Below, piece by piece: positions 20,403-32,692 of a DNA stretch of 64,000 bases. The DNA lies in the NCBI GenBank assembly GCA_028751875.1, contig CM054140.1, forward strand, positions 32,369,908-32,433,907, read 5' to 3'. Position numbers and translations under genes: made by a program. How positions within the stretch are numbered: the stretch's first letter is position 1; each line of letters starts with the position of its first letter. Under the pieces are notes generated by a model that worked only from the letters and a program-made list of their open reading frames with translations, was not told where the DNA came from and did not search any database. This DNA comes from Rapana venosa (Eukaryota > Mollusca > Gastropoda > Neogastropoda > Muricidae).

Positions 20403-22800
20403 AATGAATGAATGAATGAATCTTTATTTTTCAAGGGTAACAGAATAAGCATGGGCATACTCTTTTTCATCCAGCCCTTGCCCTGATTAGGGACTATCAA
20501 CAAAACAGGTAAAAATCTTACTACAACGACAACATGATTTTTTTTTTAATTATATATTTAACATTACATAATCCCTAACTGCCTTGAGCATTAATTTCAA
20601 AAGAGCTTGTCAGGTAGGCAGACAGACCAATTGAGACAGAGAGAAAGAGGGACAGCTTGACAGGCAGACAGACTGACCGAGAGGTCCTAAATGGGCACAA
20701 AGCTCAATACAGGCATGACATGTATGGGTTGCTATACATTCTGTGCACTAAAACAGAATCAGGTTTGTCTGTGTTTTTACACATTTCGAACTAGTGTCAA
20801 TTCTTTTTTTTAACAGAAGGCCTCCACTGGAAGGACCCTAGACAACAATGATATTCACGAATGCTGACTTTTTTGACTACTGTTATCAAACAGAGGTTGG
20901 TATGGAATCCATCTAATAATGAACTTGTTATGTGTAAAATTCTTACCAGAAATATATTCCTCATTAAGATATCTGTATCTTAATCTATTCATGAATACAT
21001 GAATTGCAGGTCTATAACAAATCAATTTACAATGATAGATGTATTGTTTGGCCAGTAGCAGAATCAAATAAAAATTATCATCAATACTTATAATCATTTC
21101 TGTCACATCCGAGTATTGCCAGACACTCTGTTATATTCAGATTGAACACATTCTCATATTTTTCATTCATTACTTCAATAAGTGCCTGCCAAAAGCTCTG
21201 AACAACTGTGCACTGCTAAAACACGTGTCTAATACTGTCTACTGCTGTATTGCAAAAATTGCAGAAGTCACGGTCAGTCACACCCATCTCTTTCAGTACA
21301 ACGTTGTTCCCAAGACACCTGTGATTTATTCTAAGTTGGAGCCATTTCGTTTTAACATTATAAATTTTATGAACATACAAAAACCATTTTTCCTAATCAT
21401 TTTCAACATTCATTTTTTCATCCCACTTGGTACAACTTTTTTGGGTGATTATTGTTGCTAATAAACTCCTCTCAAAGGGTTTGACCCTTTCAGTACACTG
21501 TTCAGCTTCTTGAGACAGGCTGACATATCTGAGCAAATATTGTCTTGTATTGCAACCTTTGTACTTCTGATATATTCTGATATTGCTGATCTATAACAGT
21601 GAAAGTGACAAAATCAATGTTCACATCATTTCATATAACATAAGATTGCCATTTTCAAGTATAAAGTTTCCTATGCAATCCATATTCTAGTAGCAATACA
21701 CTTATTTCCTGTCTGTATTCTTTTATTGAAAAAAAAACCTGGTTCTGTTAACATTTTGCAAGAATCACTAGAGTTAACTTGGTAAAAGAAGTATTTGTAA
21801 GCACAGAATACGTCTGTCCAAAATGCATTAGATTTACAAAATTTTAAAACGATCTCTGGTCCATATTTTGAAATATTCTTGATCAGTGGAAAGTTGTAAC
21901 TTGCAATAGCTTGCCACCTATGATTTGTTGTCTGGAGTTTTTTCAGCCATGTCAGTTTCAAAGATTGTGCTAATAGTTTCATTTCTGGTAATCCAAGACC
22001 TCCATTTTTGATACTTTTGTGTGATACTTTTCTACTTATTTTGTCTCTTTTATTGTTCCAAACAAATTTGTAGCAGTAGCTTTGCAAGGTATGAAAAAAT
22101 TCGTCTGGCAGATTAGGTAGCAGCATCCATAAGTGAACTAGTTTTGACAAAATGAGTGACTTTAGTACTGCTATCCTGCCTATAGATGTTAATTGTCTTT
22201 TAACCCAGATTTTTAACAAATACTTCACTTCTTCTAGTTTTTCTGAGAAATTAAAGTGTGAACAGTTTTGTAGGTCATTTGTAAACCAGATTACCAGGAT
22301 TTTAAATTTCGGTGGATTCCATTCCATACCTAAATGTCCCATAAAACGAACTGCATAGATTTTTTGGGCTCCCTAACCAAATTACACATGTTTTCCCATG
22401 ATTCATATTTAACCCTGACTTAGAACCAAATAAATTTATCATTTCAATGCAACTTTCCAACGATTTGTTGTCACCAGCTAAAAGAATTTCAGTATCATCT
22501 GCATACTGAGAAACCTTGTGTTCAATATTATCAATAGTTTTTCCAGGTATGTCTTCATTTTCACGAATCATTGTTGCCAGTAGTTCTGCACACAGGACAA
22601 ATATATATGGAGACAGTGGGTCACCTTGTCTGCATCCTCGTTCTATATTAAACCACTCAGAAACTTGACCATTGACTATAACACAAGATTTGATATTACT
22701 ATAAAATATTTCCATCCATTTACAAACTCCATGTTGAAAACCAAATGCCTTAAGTACTTTAAACATAAAATCCCAACTAACTGAGTCAAATGCTTTTTCT
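20403..22800 (-). mobile_element. L1/Tx1-like LINE, 5'-truncated ORF2
   Basis: On the minus strand the copy begins in the RT at KAFDSVSWDFMFKVLKAFGF, then GCRQGDPLSPYIFVLCAELL and QYADDTEILLAGDN (catalytic box), then SIGRIAVLKSLILSKL and FVWNNKRDKISRK..NGGLGLPE. The end is LLAKQYIYHCKLICYRP near 21030. Stops and frameshifts separate the pieces. The 3' end is CAAGGGCTGGATGAAAAAGA, CATGCTTATTCTGTTACCCT, then (ATTC)n at 20403-20420. The endonuclease domain is absent, so it is a dead copy. Confidence 0.87.
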
Positions 22801-22973
22801 TTTCTATTGTTGTTTTGGTTTTATTTTTCTTTCCTTTCTTTCTTTCTTTTTCTTCGTTGCTTTATCTACCCACAGCTGAGGGTATGGCCTGAGGAGGAGG
22901 AGGAGGTGTATGGAAATGCGCCAGTGATCTGTAGATTTATTCTAGAAAATAAAGATCTAAGTATCATATTGTT

Positions 22974-22977
<4 letters not shown>

Positions 22978-23044
<67 letters not shown>
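22978..23044. repeat. (CT)33 microsatellite
   Basis: Uninterrupted CT run of about 66 bp, a homopurine/homopyrimidine mirror tract. Confidence 0.96.
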
Positions 23045-23048
<4 letters not shown>

Positions 23049-23151
23049 CTTAGTAATATTTTTGTGACAGACTGTTTTGTTCCACAATAACTTGTTGTTG
23101 GGTTGCTCCCCCTCCCTCCCCCCCCCCCCTCACACACTAAATAGTTCAAAA

Positions 23152-23152
<1 letters not shown>

Positions 23153-23190
<38 letters not shown>

Positions 23191-23250
23191 ATCCTTCATG
23201 TATGGGCCAATGGCCTTTTTGTGAAAAAAGATCATTGAGTTGAGTTTCTC
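23153..23250 (+). repeat. Poly-C (38 C) fused to a LINE-B 3' end
   Basis: A run of 38 C at 23153-23190 is followed directly by CTTCATGTATGGGCCAATGG then CCTTTTTGTGAAAAAAGATC. This 3' end recurs at 30966-31022 and 51885-51935. Confidence 0.8.
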
Positions 23251-23898
23251 TCTCAGATGCATCAGGATAAAAAGAAGCAAACAAATAAACAAAAACACAC
23301 ATTTTTATGTAATGTACTAGCCACAACCGAACTTTATCATTATGTGTAGGAACAGGGTGGGTATTTGCCAGTGGCTTCGTACCCACGTTTTTGTTCAACA
23401 TCTACAACACGTTTCTCATATGATTTCAGATTCTGGTTTGGGTTGGGTTTTTTTCTTCAAAGTATTTAGGCTACACAGCCTCTTCTGAAGTAAGTTAGGC
23501 CTATTGGCTCGAAAAATGGTAGTCAGTCAGTTGCAAACTAGGAATTAAACAGGAATGTGAAAACAAATTATAGTGTGGTGCTCGGCGCGCGTGCGTGTGT
23601 GCCATGCGCCAACGTTCACAGTCATGTCACAATGCTTGTTGTGCATGCCATGCATACCCTGCTGTCAGGTCAGGTCAGGTCAGTTCAGTACTGGCAGTGT
23701 GTCTGTTTATACTTGTCATGTCATGTACAGCCTCACAATTCTTTATACCAGTGAGATAGGTATGATGTACCATGTCTTTTTCAATAAAGTGTGTGGTTGG
23801 CTTCAGTGACTGCAATGCCACTGTCTGTCTCAGTCAAGCTGCTTGATTCTAACTAAGACACAAGAGATTAATTTCCAGCCCATTCAAAACAGATTCGT
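23251..23898. other. Intergenic, nothing recognised
   Basis: Contains a short GGTCA run (CAGGTCAGGTCAGGTCAG near 23667-23684) but no gene or clear transposon. Confidence 0.5.
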
Positions 23899-24182
23899 TT
23901 TTTGTACAAGATGCATGCTGGATATGTTCGTGTTTCCGTAATCCAGTGGACACTGACATGACCTAGGGATCTATAACGTGCATATTAATTTTTAATCTTC
24001 TGTATGTTTATGCACGAAGTGAATTAAGGCACTGGCAAGTCTGCACTTTAAGTTGACCTGGAAGATTGTAAAAATTCCCACCTTTAATTCACCAGACGCC
24101 TGGCTGAGGTTGGAACCAACAACTCTACAGACCCACAGGGTTTATGCTAAAGGGTCTTCACCACTCGGCTATAGCGTCCATC
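23899..24182 (-). mobile_element. S7 SINE
   Basis: Minus-strand head near 24180 reads GACGCTATAGCCGAGTGG with a B-box region GGTTCCAACC. It continues GGTGAATTAAAGGTGGG, CAAGTCTGC-type blocks and TTACGGAAACACGAACATAT. The order matches 45673-45900, 48870-49262 and 58735-59352. Confidence 0.75.
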
Positions 24183-24262
24183 AAACACAACAGACCAATT
24201 CCAAGTCCAGTCAAAGACAGATAAAATCAGAGGTAGTGTTCACTCTTCCAGTTTCCACACTA

Positions 24263-24552
24263 AAGGTAAAGGTGTCCCGTAAACTAGGTGGTCGTAGGGG
24301 AGTGAGGCATCAAAAACCTCAACTTCTCAAGAGGCCAGCATATTGAGGGGGGCGCCCATCTCCTCTCCCTGCTGCTTTACCTTCCCTGACCCTAAAGAGG
24401 GCAGGTGCCCATTTACAGCTGGATGAACTGGGGGAATGTACTGAAGCCAAGGCGCACAAACGGTCACCCATCCAAGTGGTAACCACGCTGGATGCTGCTT
24501 GACCTTAGCTTGGGGAAAGCGAGTGCTCTGACCACTGAGCTATCCTGTCCCC
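24263..24552 (-). mobile_element. S5 chimeric tRNA/5S SINE with target-site duplication
   Basis: Full-length inverse copy of the S5 consensus. It is flanked by GTTTCCACACTA at 24251-24262 and 24553-24564, a 12-bp target-site duplication that fixes both ends. Confidence 0.93.
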
Positions 24553-24564
24553 GTTTCCACACTA

Positions 24565-25135
24565 GGCTGAATGCATAGCCTATATCTGCACTGGCTATTT
24601 AGTTTACATAGGAGAGGGGTTTTTTCCCTCTCAACTTTATCAGTAGTATCCGGTTCAAAGTCCAAACCGCCAAACAGGTAAAAAAATATGTGCCTGACTT
24701 TGTTTGCGGTCACTGTGACCCGATTCTGATGAAACCAGGTGACCTAATACTGTCTCAACCCTGAGACCTATAATAATTATAGGACTGACTGGAGCTAGTT
24801 ATAGGACTGACTGTAGAGGATTGCTTCTGTGCAGTAAACAATTATTGGTCAGAGTCGTTGACCTGTGGTCATCTTCCTTTCTTGACCGGAACTAGGAGGT
24901 TAATCCACTACTGGCAAGATTTTTTTTTCTTTTGGTATTTTGGGGGGGCTTTTTCTACTTCATCTGTTGTTTATTTGTTTTGGGTAGAGTTTTGTTTTGT
25001 TTTGTTTTTAACTGCGTGTGCCACCTTCCAGTTTTCTTGTTGAAGTTGCCATGTTCCAAGTTCTGGGATGCTGTCACAGTAGGACACCAGTGTGGATGTA
25101 TTTGTTCCTGCGGGCTCTCCCTTGAGAATGCTGGG
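24565..25135. other. Intergenic, nothing recognised
   Basis: Contains a local duplication (ATAGGACTGACTGGAGC / ATAGGACTGACTGTAGA at 24779-24813) and T-rich sequence. No gene seen. Confidence 0.5.
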
Positions 25136-25410
25136 GGCCCCTTTCAGTATAAATAGCAACCCCACCTTCTGGAAGGTCTGTGCTAGAAATGTCCCCTTTC
25201 TCTTACCCCTTTGTTTTCTGTCTTTGTCCTCACCTCTCCATCCTCTCCATCGTATGCCTAGTCTAGGCCTACCCAGCCCATTCTCCTGTCTTTGTCTTTT
25301 TCGGTGCAAATCTGAAATGGTTTCGTATCAGCTTTCTGGTGAGCTGTCCTGAAGCAGGAACGTGTCGGCTGAGGCCAGCGGGCAGAAGGGTAGGAGAAGA
25401 CCAGGCACTG
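25136..25410 (+). repeat. Unclassified interspersed repeat
   Basis: ACCTTCTGGAAGGTCTGTGC and GTGTCGGCTGAGGCCAGCGG recur inverted and diverged at 58480-58740. The second block also appears at 53463-53490 and, inverted, near 48975. Probably an extended S7 3' body. Confidence 0.55.
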
Positions 25411-25619
25411 GGCATTCTACCCCATATAGCCATGCAGAAAACACACTGTTCCTGCCGGCATTGTCTACTCTTATTTGGCAGATGGAATGAACTTGACATA
25501 CTTCAGAGCAAGACTAAACTAGCTGTCTGTGCATATGTTCACGCACAGGGCCTTGGTTTAAAGTCTCATCTGAAGGGGATTGAAATCTGCCCAAAATTCA
25601 TTATCTCTTCCAACCTGTA

Positions 25620-25715
25620 GGCTATACGGACTTAACCGAGACCGCAGTGAGATTCGAACCCACTACTCTTGGATCAAGAATCAACATCCTACCCACTAGG
25701 CCAATCAGGTCGGTG
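25620..25715 (-). mobile_element. Isolated tRNA-like SINE head
   Basis: On the minus strand GGCCTAGTGGGTAGGATGTT (A box) then GTGGGTTCGAATCTC (B box). No conserved body follows, and the fold is not that of an intact tRNA gene. Confidence 0.55.
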
Positions 25716-26429
25716 TGTGTTCAGTTTGGCCTGGTTTGGTAATCAACATCAAGGCTTATCAACAGGACAAGCCATGACAGAGACTTTGTGTCATTTTATT
25801 TGCACTAGTGAGTAAAAAAAAATAACCCCCAAAAACCCAACTTTTTTTTTTACCAACTCTTTGGCTCAGATTTATGACATATGACTTGAAAAGTGAAATA
25901 CCATACAACAAAGTAAAATTCAAAGCACACTGCTTGCATCATGGGGTCCTAACATATAATCTTCTTCTGTGTAGGCAGGTTTTCAACTCCTCCAAAAATG
26001 CTCTCAATCTAAGCATAGGAAATTCACACCCTGACAAACTCTACACTGAACTTTTGCAGCAGATTTTGGCCTGGGTGGCTTTTTTACCCCATCAACCCCT
26101 AATCAAGCCAAGTTCTTGTTTTGGTTGAAGGCTTAACCCTGGATCAACGTTCAGCGGGAAGGACATTAGTGAATCTAGGTTCTGATGAAATAAATATGTG
26201 TTGCTACATGATCCCGCTCAAACTCTACTTACATTCTATATGAATCTGTGGGGGATTACAGTATGTAGGCCTAACCTTTTAGAAGGCCCATGTAGCCATA
26301 CACATTTCATCAGTACCTAGTCTCAAAGGCGTTTGACCTCAGTGATCATGGTATTATTGATTGAAAGCACATGCATCCTTCAGAAGGTAGAAGGCAGACT
26401 CATTGTATGTCCTAAACAGATGTCGTCCT

Positions 26430-26436
<7 letters not shown>
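25716..26436. other. Intergenic, nothing recognised
   Basis: No gene or repeat family identified. Confidence 0.45.
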
Positions 26437-26504
<68 letters not shown>

Positions 26505-26530
26505 TGTGTGTGTGTGTGTGTGTGTGTGTG
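26434..26530. repeat. (GA)n(GT)n compound microsatellite
   Basis: GA run, GT run, short GA, GT run. Simple sequence. Confidence 0.94.
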
Positions 26531-26843
26531 CTCTCTGTTTTGTTTTTAAATATAAACCTGCATCACTCAGCATCTAAAATAGCCACATTTTGCTTGCTTC
26601 ACAGCCACAAAGCCCTAAGCTTGCAGCCTTTAAGTTCTGAGGGGAACTGTGGTGGGTTGCACAGCATACACGAATACATGAACACGTGTGTATCGATCTA
26701 AACTTGAAAGAGGCACAACATATTTTTAGTTTATGATATACAAAGTGTCACCATCTTTATCGAGGACTATTCATTCTGAACAGGAGCAGCTGCAATAGAG
26801 AGAGGGAGAGGGAAGGAGGATACATGAATACATCAATATGTAT

Positions 26844-26844
<1 letters not shown>

Positions 26845-26923
<79 letters not shown>

Positions 26924-26971
26924 AGATGGTGGCACTCACAACGTGAACACACACATCAAAGAACAAACAAA

Positions 26972-27003
<32 letters not shown>
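26845..27003. repeat. (CA)n, two runs
   Basis: A 76-bp CA run at 26846-26921 and a shorter one at 26975-27003. Confidence 0.95.
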
Positions 27004-27009
<6 letters not shown>

Positions 27010-27353
27010 GGGACAGGATAGCCTGGTGGTTAGAGTGATACGTTCGTGATCTGCTGACTCAAGTTCAAATCTCGTTCAAGAGGATTTTTCCTCTGGAGTT
27101 AGCATCAGTGCCAACTCCAATCCCGCCCAAAAGTCCTTTGGATGAGACTATAAACCGAGGTCTCGAGTGCGAACGCACGCGAAACATCTTGCGCACACGA
27201 TAAAACCTGTTCCGCTTTTCAGAAGGGTAGGTCATTGTGTGCCGGTGGGAACGGATGACAACATTTACAAAACTGTAGACACACTGGGACTGGATGTAAA
27301 AAAAAAAAAGCACATAAATACTTATTTCATTATCCTCGAAATAAAAGAATAAA
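27010..27353 (+). mobile_element. S1 SINE, full length
   Basis: tRNA-like head GATAGCCTGGTGGTTAGAG (A box) and AGTTCAAATCTC (B box), then TCTGGAGTTAGCATCAGTGC, AAAAGTCCTTTGGATGAGAC, TTGCGCACACGATAAAACC and GGGACTGGATGTAAAAAA. Ends with ATTTCATTATCCTCGAAATA and AAAGAATAAA. A second S1 tail in inverse orientation follows at 27362-27418. Confidence 0.9.
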
Positions 27354-27361
27354 CCAATAAC

Positions 27362-27418
27362 TATATTCATTTATTTATTTATTCTTTTATTTCGAGGATA
27401 ATGGAATAAGCACTCCTA
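27362..27418 (-). mobile_element. S1 SINE tail, inverted next to full copy
   Basis: (TTTA)n then TTCTTTTATTTCGAGGATAA and TGGAATAAGCAC, the complement of the S1 3' end. It forms a potential hairpin with the tail of 27010-27353. Confidence 0.8.
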
Positions 27419-27563
27419 AAAACAGGAGTAATGGTGACAAAGAAGGAATGACTCTGTCATGGTGTCATCTAAGGTGAGCAACTGTGACAACTAACTACCT
27501 GCCAGCCCGAGCAATATCAGTATTAATGAATGAATGAGCACAGCAGGGGTCCTTTCTGTCAAT

Positions 27564-28199
<636 letters not shown>

Positions 28200-28403
28200 T
28201 TTCTCCTTGGCTGCAGCAGACGTACAGCACATGATAGGATCTTGTCTGGTGTTACCTGATCTGGTGGAACCTTCCAAGGACTGAGTGGGATAGGAAGGAC
28301 TAGGGTAATGGCCACAGCTTCACCTTACCTTACAAGGTCTACTGCTATGTACTTCCACTGAAACGACAGCCGAGGGTCATCAGTATGTGCATGTTTAACC
28401 ATG

Positions 28404-28563
<160 letters not shown>

Positions 28564-28617
28564 TTTCAGTGACTGAGTGATTTCCCAAGGGTAGATGGGT
28601 TGTTGTTTTGTTTTAAA

Positions 28618-28685
28618 ATCTTTCATATCGAGGATAATGGAATAAGCACGTATGTGCTTTGTTACATCCAGTCCCCGTGTGTATG
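28618..28685 (-). mobile_element. S1 SINE tail
   Basis: TTTCATATCGAGGATAATGG, AATAAGCACGTATGTGCTTT, CATCCAGTCCCCGTGTGTAT: complement of the S1 3' end only. Confidence 0.82.
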
Positions 28686-28876
28686 TTGGGCGGGGGTGGA
28701 GGGGAGGGAGGGGGGAGCTCCAAGCCAGAACAGCTACAATAAAAAGCCTGTCACAAGAGTCTGAGCAGAGCGCGGTGCTGTGTGAAAGATTTGTACATTC
28801 TTTGTCATCTTGATCTTGAAAAACGCATCGAAGAACAAACTAAAAATAGCCGCTTCCAACCCTTCCCCCCCCCCCC

Positions 28877-28921
28877 TCTCTCTCTCTCTCCCTCTCTCTC
28901 TCTCGCTCTCGCTCTCTCTCA
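28877..28921. repeat. (CT)n
   Basis: Interrupted CT run after a poly-C stretch. Confidence 0.9.
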
Positions 28922-28996
28922 CATACACCACCACCACTACCATACTGTCTTGAACTACGCAGAAAACCTGCAAAAAGACGACACATAACATCACAA

Positions 28997-29170
28997 CCAG
29001 CCACCATGGCGCAGTGATTACAGGATGAAAGGTTACGAGTTCGAATCCCATAAGAGCCACAGGGATTTTTCCAGACTTCGGCTGGCTCCTCCCCAGAGTG
29101 AGTTTGCCATGGACTCAATGGGAAGACTGAGACCACACAGTCCAGCTTCATCCACATTACTGATGCCATT
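28997..29170 (+). mobile_element. Single-copy tRNA-headed SINE (S8)
   Basis: AGCCACCATGGCGCAGTGAT then GAGTTCGAATCCC (B box), then GGATTTTTCCAGACTTCGGC. Only one copy in the window; called a SINE from head plus non-tRNA body. Confidence 0.5.
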
Positions 29171-29752
29171 TTAGGAGTTTGCTCAAATTACCTGACCGAA
29201 GCTGCAGGTGTCTGTATCGCGTGAGCCCAGTTGATACCAGGATGTATTATGATAAGCATAGAGAACAGTCCTGTCAGATAGTCTCAAAGCAGGTCTGCTT
29301 CCGTAGCAATACCATTGCATCATCCTCATCACCACTAACCATCATGCAATAAAAGAAGAATGTCTCCTTAATTCGTAGGCCCCAGTTGCTCTGGTCTCAT
29401 GGTGACCTCATTTTCAGTTTTCCATGCACTTCTGAGCCTGTGATGACTTTGTATCAAAGCCTTCTGAAGGGACGTTGTGGTGATCACTCAGCCTGGCTAA
29501 GGTGTTATTGTTGTCATTAGGGAGCTTAGTAGGTGGTGTCTCGTGTATGTTTGCTCAGAACAGGCAGCCCTCAACACCACCAAAGTGACCTGCAGGCAGT
29601 GCAGGACATCTCTGGCCAGTGGGCTTATAGCGGCCTGAAATAAATAGCCTGGAAGAATGAGATCGAAATGGGCGGCGTAGGAACAGCAGGAGAGGGACAT
29701 CACAGAAGATGAAGCAATACAAAAAATAGACAAATAACAAAGAAACAATCTC
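29171..29752. other. Intergenic, nothing recognised
   Basis: No exon or repeat family identified. Confidence 0.45.
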
Positions 29753-29850
29753 CCCGAAGTCGGAATGCGGCTACCTTAATGGTGGGTTAAAAACGGTCCC
29801 ACACGCAAAATCCCACAAGGGGTGAACCTAGGAGCTCTAACCAGGGAAGG
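29753..29850 (+). mobile_element. S2 SINE tail
   Basis: CCCGAAGTCGGAATGCGGCT, ACCTTAATGGTGGG, then GGTGAACCTAGGAGCTCTAA match the S2 end. Confidence 0.75.
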
Positions 29851-30114
29851 AGAACACAAAAAACAACAACACCAAAACCCCCCCACACAACAAATTCTCC
29901 AATCACCACACACAAAGAAACCTTTCTTCTTCTCACCCTAAAGCGGAATATCAGATTGCCAAGTCAGCAGATGTATACACGTGCCCAGTCACTATCAAGG
30001 TCTAAGTCACCTGGGTCACTAACCAGTAACAGCTGACCTGCACTTCGAGGTCAAACTCCCAAGGTCGCAAAACAGCATAGCCTGTCTACAGCTGGTCAAG
30101 GCCGTGGGGGTTTG

Positions 30115-30422
30115 TTTGTTGTTGTTGTTGTTGTTGTTGCTTGGTTGGTTGGTTGTTGTTGTTGTTTGTTGTTGTAAAGAGAGTTGAAAGATACACACAG
30201 TGAGGAGAACAGATGTAAATAAACATTAAAAGAACACCCACCCACCCACCACCTCTCTCTCACATACACACACATGCTCTCTCTCTCTCTCTCTCTCTCT
30301 GGGAGAGAGAGTAAACAATTAGATAGATAAATGAATACATAATCAAATGAAATAAAAGAGACAAGACAAAATAATTACCACTCGCGTGGGTGCCTACCTA
30401 GACTGATCACATGTGCATACAC

Positions 30423-30463
<41 letters not shown>
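30115..30463. repeat. (GTT)n, (CT)n and (GA)n tracts
   Basis: GTT at 30115-30175, CT at 30278-30300, GA at 30425-30463; the stretches between them show nothing recognisable. Confidence 0.85.
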
Positions 30464-30468
<5 letters not shown>

Positions 30469-30518
30469 TGGTGTGTGTGTGTGGGGTGGGGGGGGGGGGT
30501 GTGAGGGGATCATATCAA

Positions 30519-30612
30519 ATCAAATTCTTTGTTTCGGGGATAATGAATAAGATACTGGTGTGATTTATTTTTTCTACATCAAGTCCACGCCCTTATCAGG
30601 GATTACAATCAT
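30519..30612 (-). mobile_element. LINE/SINE 3'-end module
   Basis: TTTCGGGGATAATGAATAAG, TCTACATCAAGTCCACG and CCTTATCAGGGATTACAA resemble the inverse of both the L1-like 3' end at 20403-20500 and the S1 tail. Confidence 0.6.
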
Positions 30613-30745
30613 GATAAAACCAAAACCAAACAAACAAACAAAACAAAGTAAAAACGAAAACAAAAACAAACAAAAATACACACACACACACACACACACA
30701 CCAAAACCACAAAAAAGCCAGAGCAAACAAAAGCAAAACAAACAA

Positions 30746-30775
30746 ACTCCCCCCCCCCCCCCCCCCCCCCCCCCC
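30746..30775. repeat. Poly-C run
   Basis: About 27 consecutive C, potential i-motif/G4 on the opposite strand. Confidence 0.9.
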
Positions 30776-30918
30776 ATCCCCTAAACTCAGTGAACAAACA
30801 CACACAAATAAAATACTAAGGTTTTGGTAAAGAGGGAGGATAAGTTTCGTCCAACATTCTATTATTATGATGGTTTTCTTAAAACTTTTTTTTTTAAGCA
30901 ACAACAATAGTAATAACT

Positions 30919-30919
30919 C

Positions 30920-30965
<46 letters not shown>
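30919..30965. repeat. (GA)n
   Basis: GA run directly at the 3' end of the LINE-B fragment. Confidence 0.93.
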
Positions 30966-30967
<2 letters not shown>

Positions 30968-31620
30968 TCGAACTGAACTCGAACGATTTATTCACAAAAA
31001 GGCCATTGGCCCATACATGAAGGGGGTGCCGAACTGCTTAGTATTTTGGTTTTAACACCATACACACACACACACGCGCGCGCGCGCGCGCGCCACACAC
31101 ACACACACACACACACACAGACCAACATGTTACTGTATAACACAAAGTCAGCTACAAAAATATCACTTAGGATAACATTATCTCTCTTATTCTGAAGGCT
31201 TTACACAAATATAAAGTGAGGCTGCGCACAACCTCAGGATGACTTGATGCCAGGAGTAAACAGAGTCTAAATAAATTAGGCTGTCTACTATATTTAACAG
31301 GGATGTAGTTCTGCCTAACATCCTCAAATACTGGACAGCACAAGACAAAGTGTACTTCATCCCCCGGAGCTTGCTTACATAATGGGCATAACAGCCTGAC
31401 GTCGTCAATATCATGTTCTCTGTATCTGAATTTATGAACATTTATATCTGATACACCAAGTCTAAACTTAGACATTATTCTTTTCAAATGTATATCCATA
31501 TCAAGTTTTAGATAAGGTTTGACATCATGCGAACTTTTAAATTGTCTGTACATTTGAAATCTTTCACTGTTTTGTATATGATTACTCCATTGCTGCCATC
31601 GGCAGTCAATCAATCTTTGC

Positions 31621-31668
<48 letters not shown>

Positions 31669-31682
31669 TAGCCTGGAGTCAT
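30966..31682 (-). mobile_element. LINE-B 3' fragment
   Basis: An open frame codes LIDCRWQQWSNHIQNSERFQ, then KFRLGVSDINVHKFRYRE, LLCPLCKQAPGDEVHFVLCC and SLTLYLCKAFRIREIMLS. This is the C-terminal end of a LINE ORF2 with a C-x2-C..H-x3-C-type motif. The 3' end is CTTCATGTATGGGCCAATGG then CCTTTTTGTGAATAAATCG. RT is missing. A (GC)n/(CA)n block at 31066-31118 is in its 3' UTR, and a (GA)n flanks each end. Confidence 0.8.
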
Positions 31683-31759
31683 AGATAAGATGTGAATGTT
31701 CTTGATGTTGTCCTTGTCTCTTTAGGGACTCACACTGGCCACGTGCGCACACAGGCATA

Positions 31760-31922
31760 AACCACACACACACACACACACACGCACACAACACACACGC
31801 ACCTACACACACACACACACACACACACACCCGGTCTAAAATCACTAAATGTGTATAGACGTTAAACTGAAGATCACACACACACTTCACACACACGAAC
31901 TAACAACACACACGTGCACGCG

Positions 31923-31955
<33 letters not shown>

Positions 31956-32007
31956 TTATACACACACGCACTTATAGACACACGCACACACACGTGCGCG
32001 CGCGCGC

Positions 32008-32036
<29 letters not shown>
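31760..32036. repeat. (CA)n and (CG)n arrays
   Basis: Alternating CA with two CGCGCGCGCG islands (31917-31930, 31996-32007). Strong Z-DNA-type sequence. Confidence 0.93.
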
Positions 32037-32038
<2 letters not shown>

Positions 32039-32431
32039 ACCAACATTTAAATTCAAACCATAAACCTTTTAGTCAGTGGATCAGAGTACACGTGTAGTAA
32101 TAATAATAATAAAAATATTAGTTACTCTACACTCTTAGCGTAGGCCGTACACTTGGCAAAGGCAAAGGAGTCAAGTCAGTCAGTCAGTCAATGGGTGCAG
32201 CAGCTCCCTTACCCCCAGCCAGGGCCTTCACAGCACTCTTGGCAGCAATATCAGTTCAGCAGAGATCACGTTTTTCCATAATCCCCATTGTGCACTTAGG
32301 CCTAATAGTTTATGGGTGATTAATTCAAATCTTAGTACCGTAGCGGGTGGTATAACTTAAGTATATACATCCTATTCTCTAGGCCATACGTTTGGTATTG
32401 CAATTCTGCCCAGTTTGATCTGGATGAAACC

Positions 32432-32466
<35 letters not shown>

Positions 32467-32596
32467 GACAGAGACAGAGATGATCATGGAGAAGTAAGAG
32501 AGAGCATTGTTTATTATGTGAGGTTGTCAAAGGCTTTAGTGTGTGAGTATGAACATGCGTATGTAATAGCGTACGTGCTGTCCTGCAAGTTCGCAC
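32037..32596. other. Intergenic, nothing recognised
   Basis: Short (TAA)n, (CAGT)n and (GACA)n tracts; no gene seen. Confidence 0.5.
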
Positions 32597-32623
32597 GTGT
32601 GTGTGTGTGTGTGTGTGGTGGTG

Positions 32624-32654
<31 letters not shown>

Positions 32655-32659
32655 GTGCG

Positions 32660-32692
<33 letters not shown>

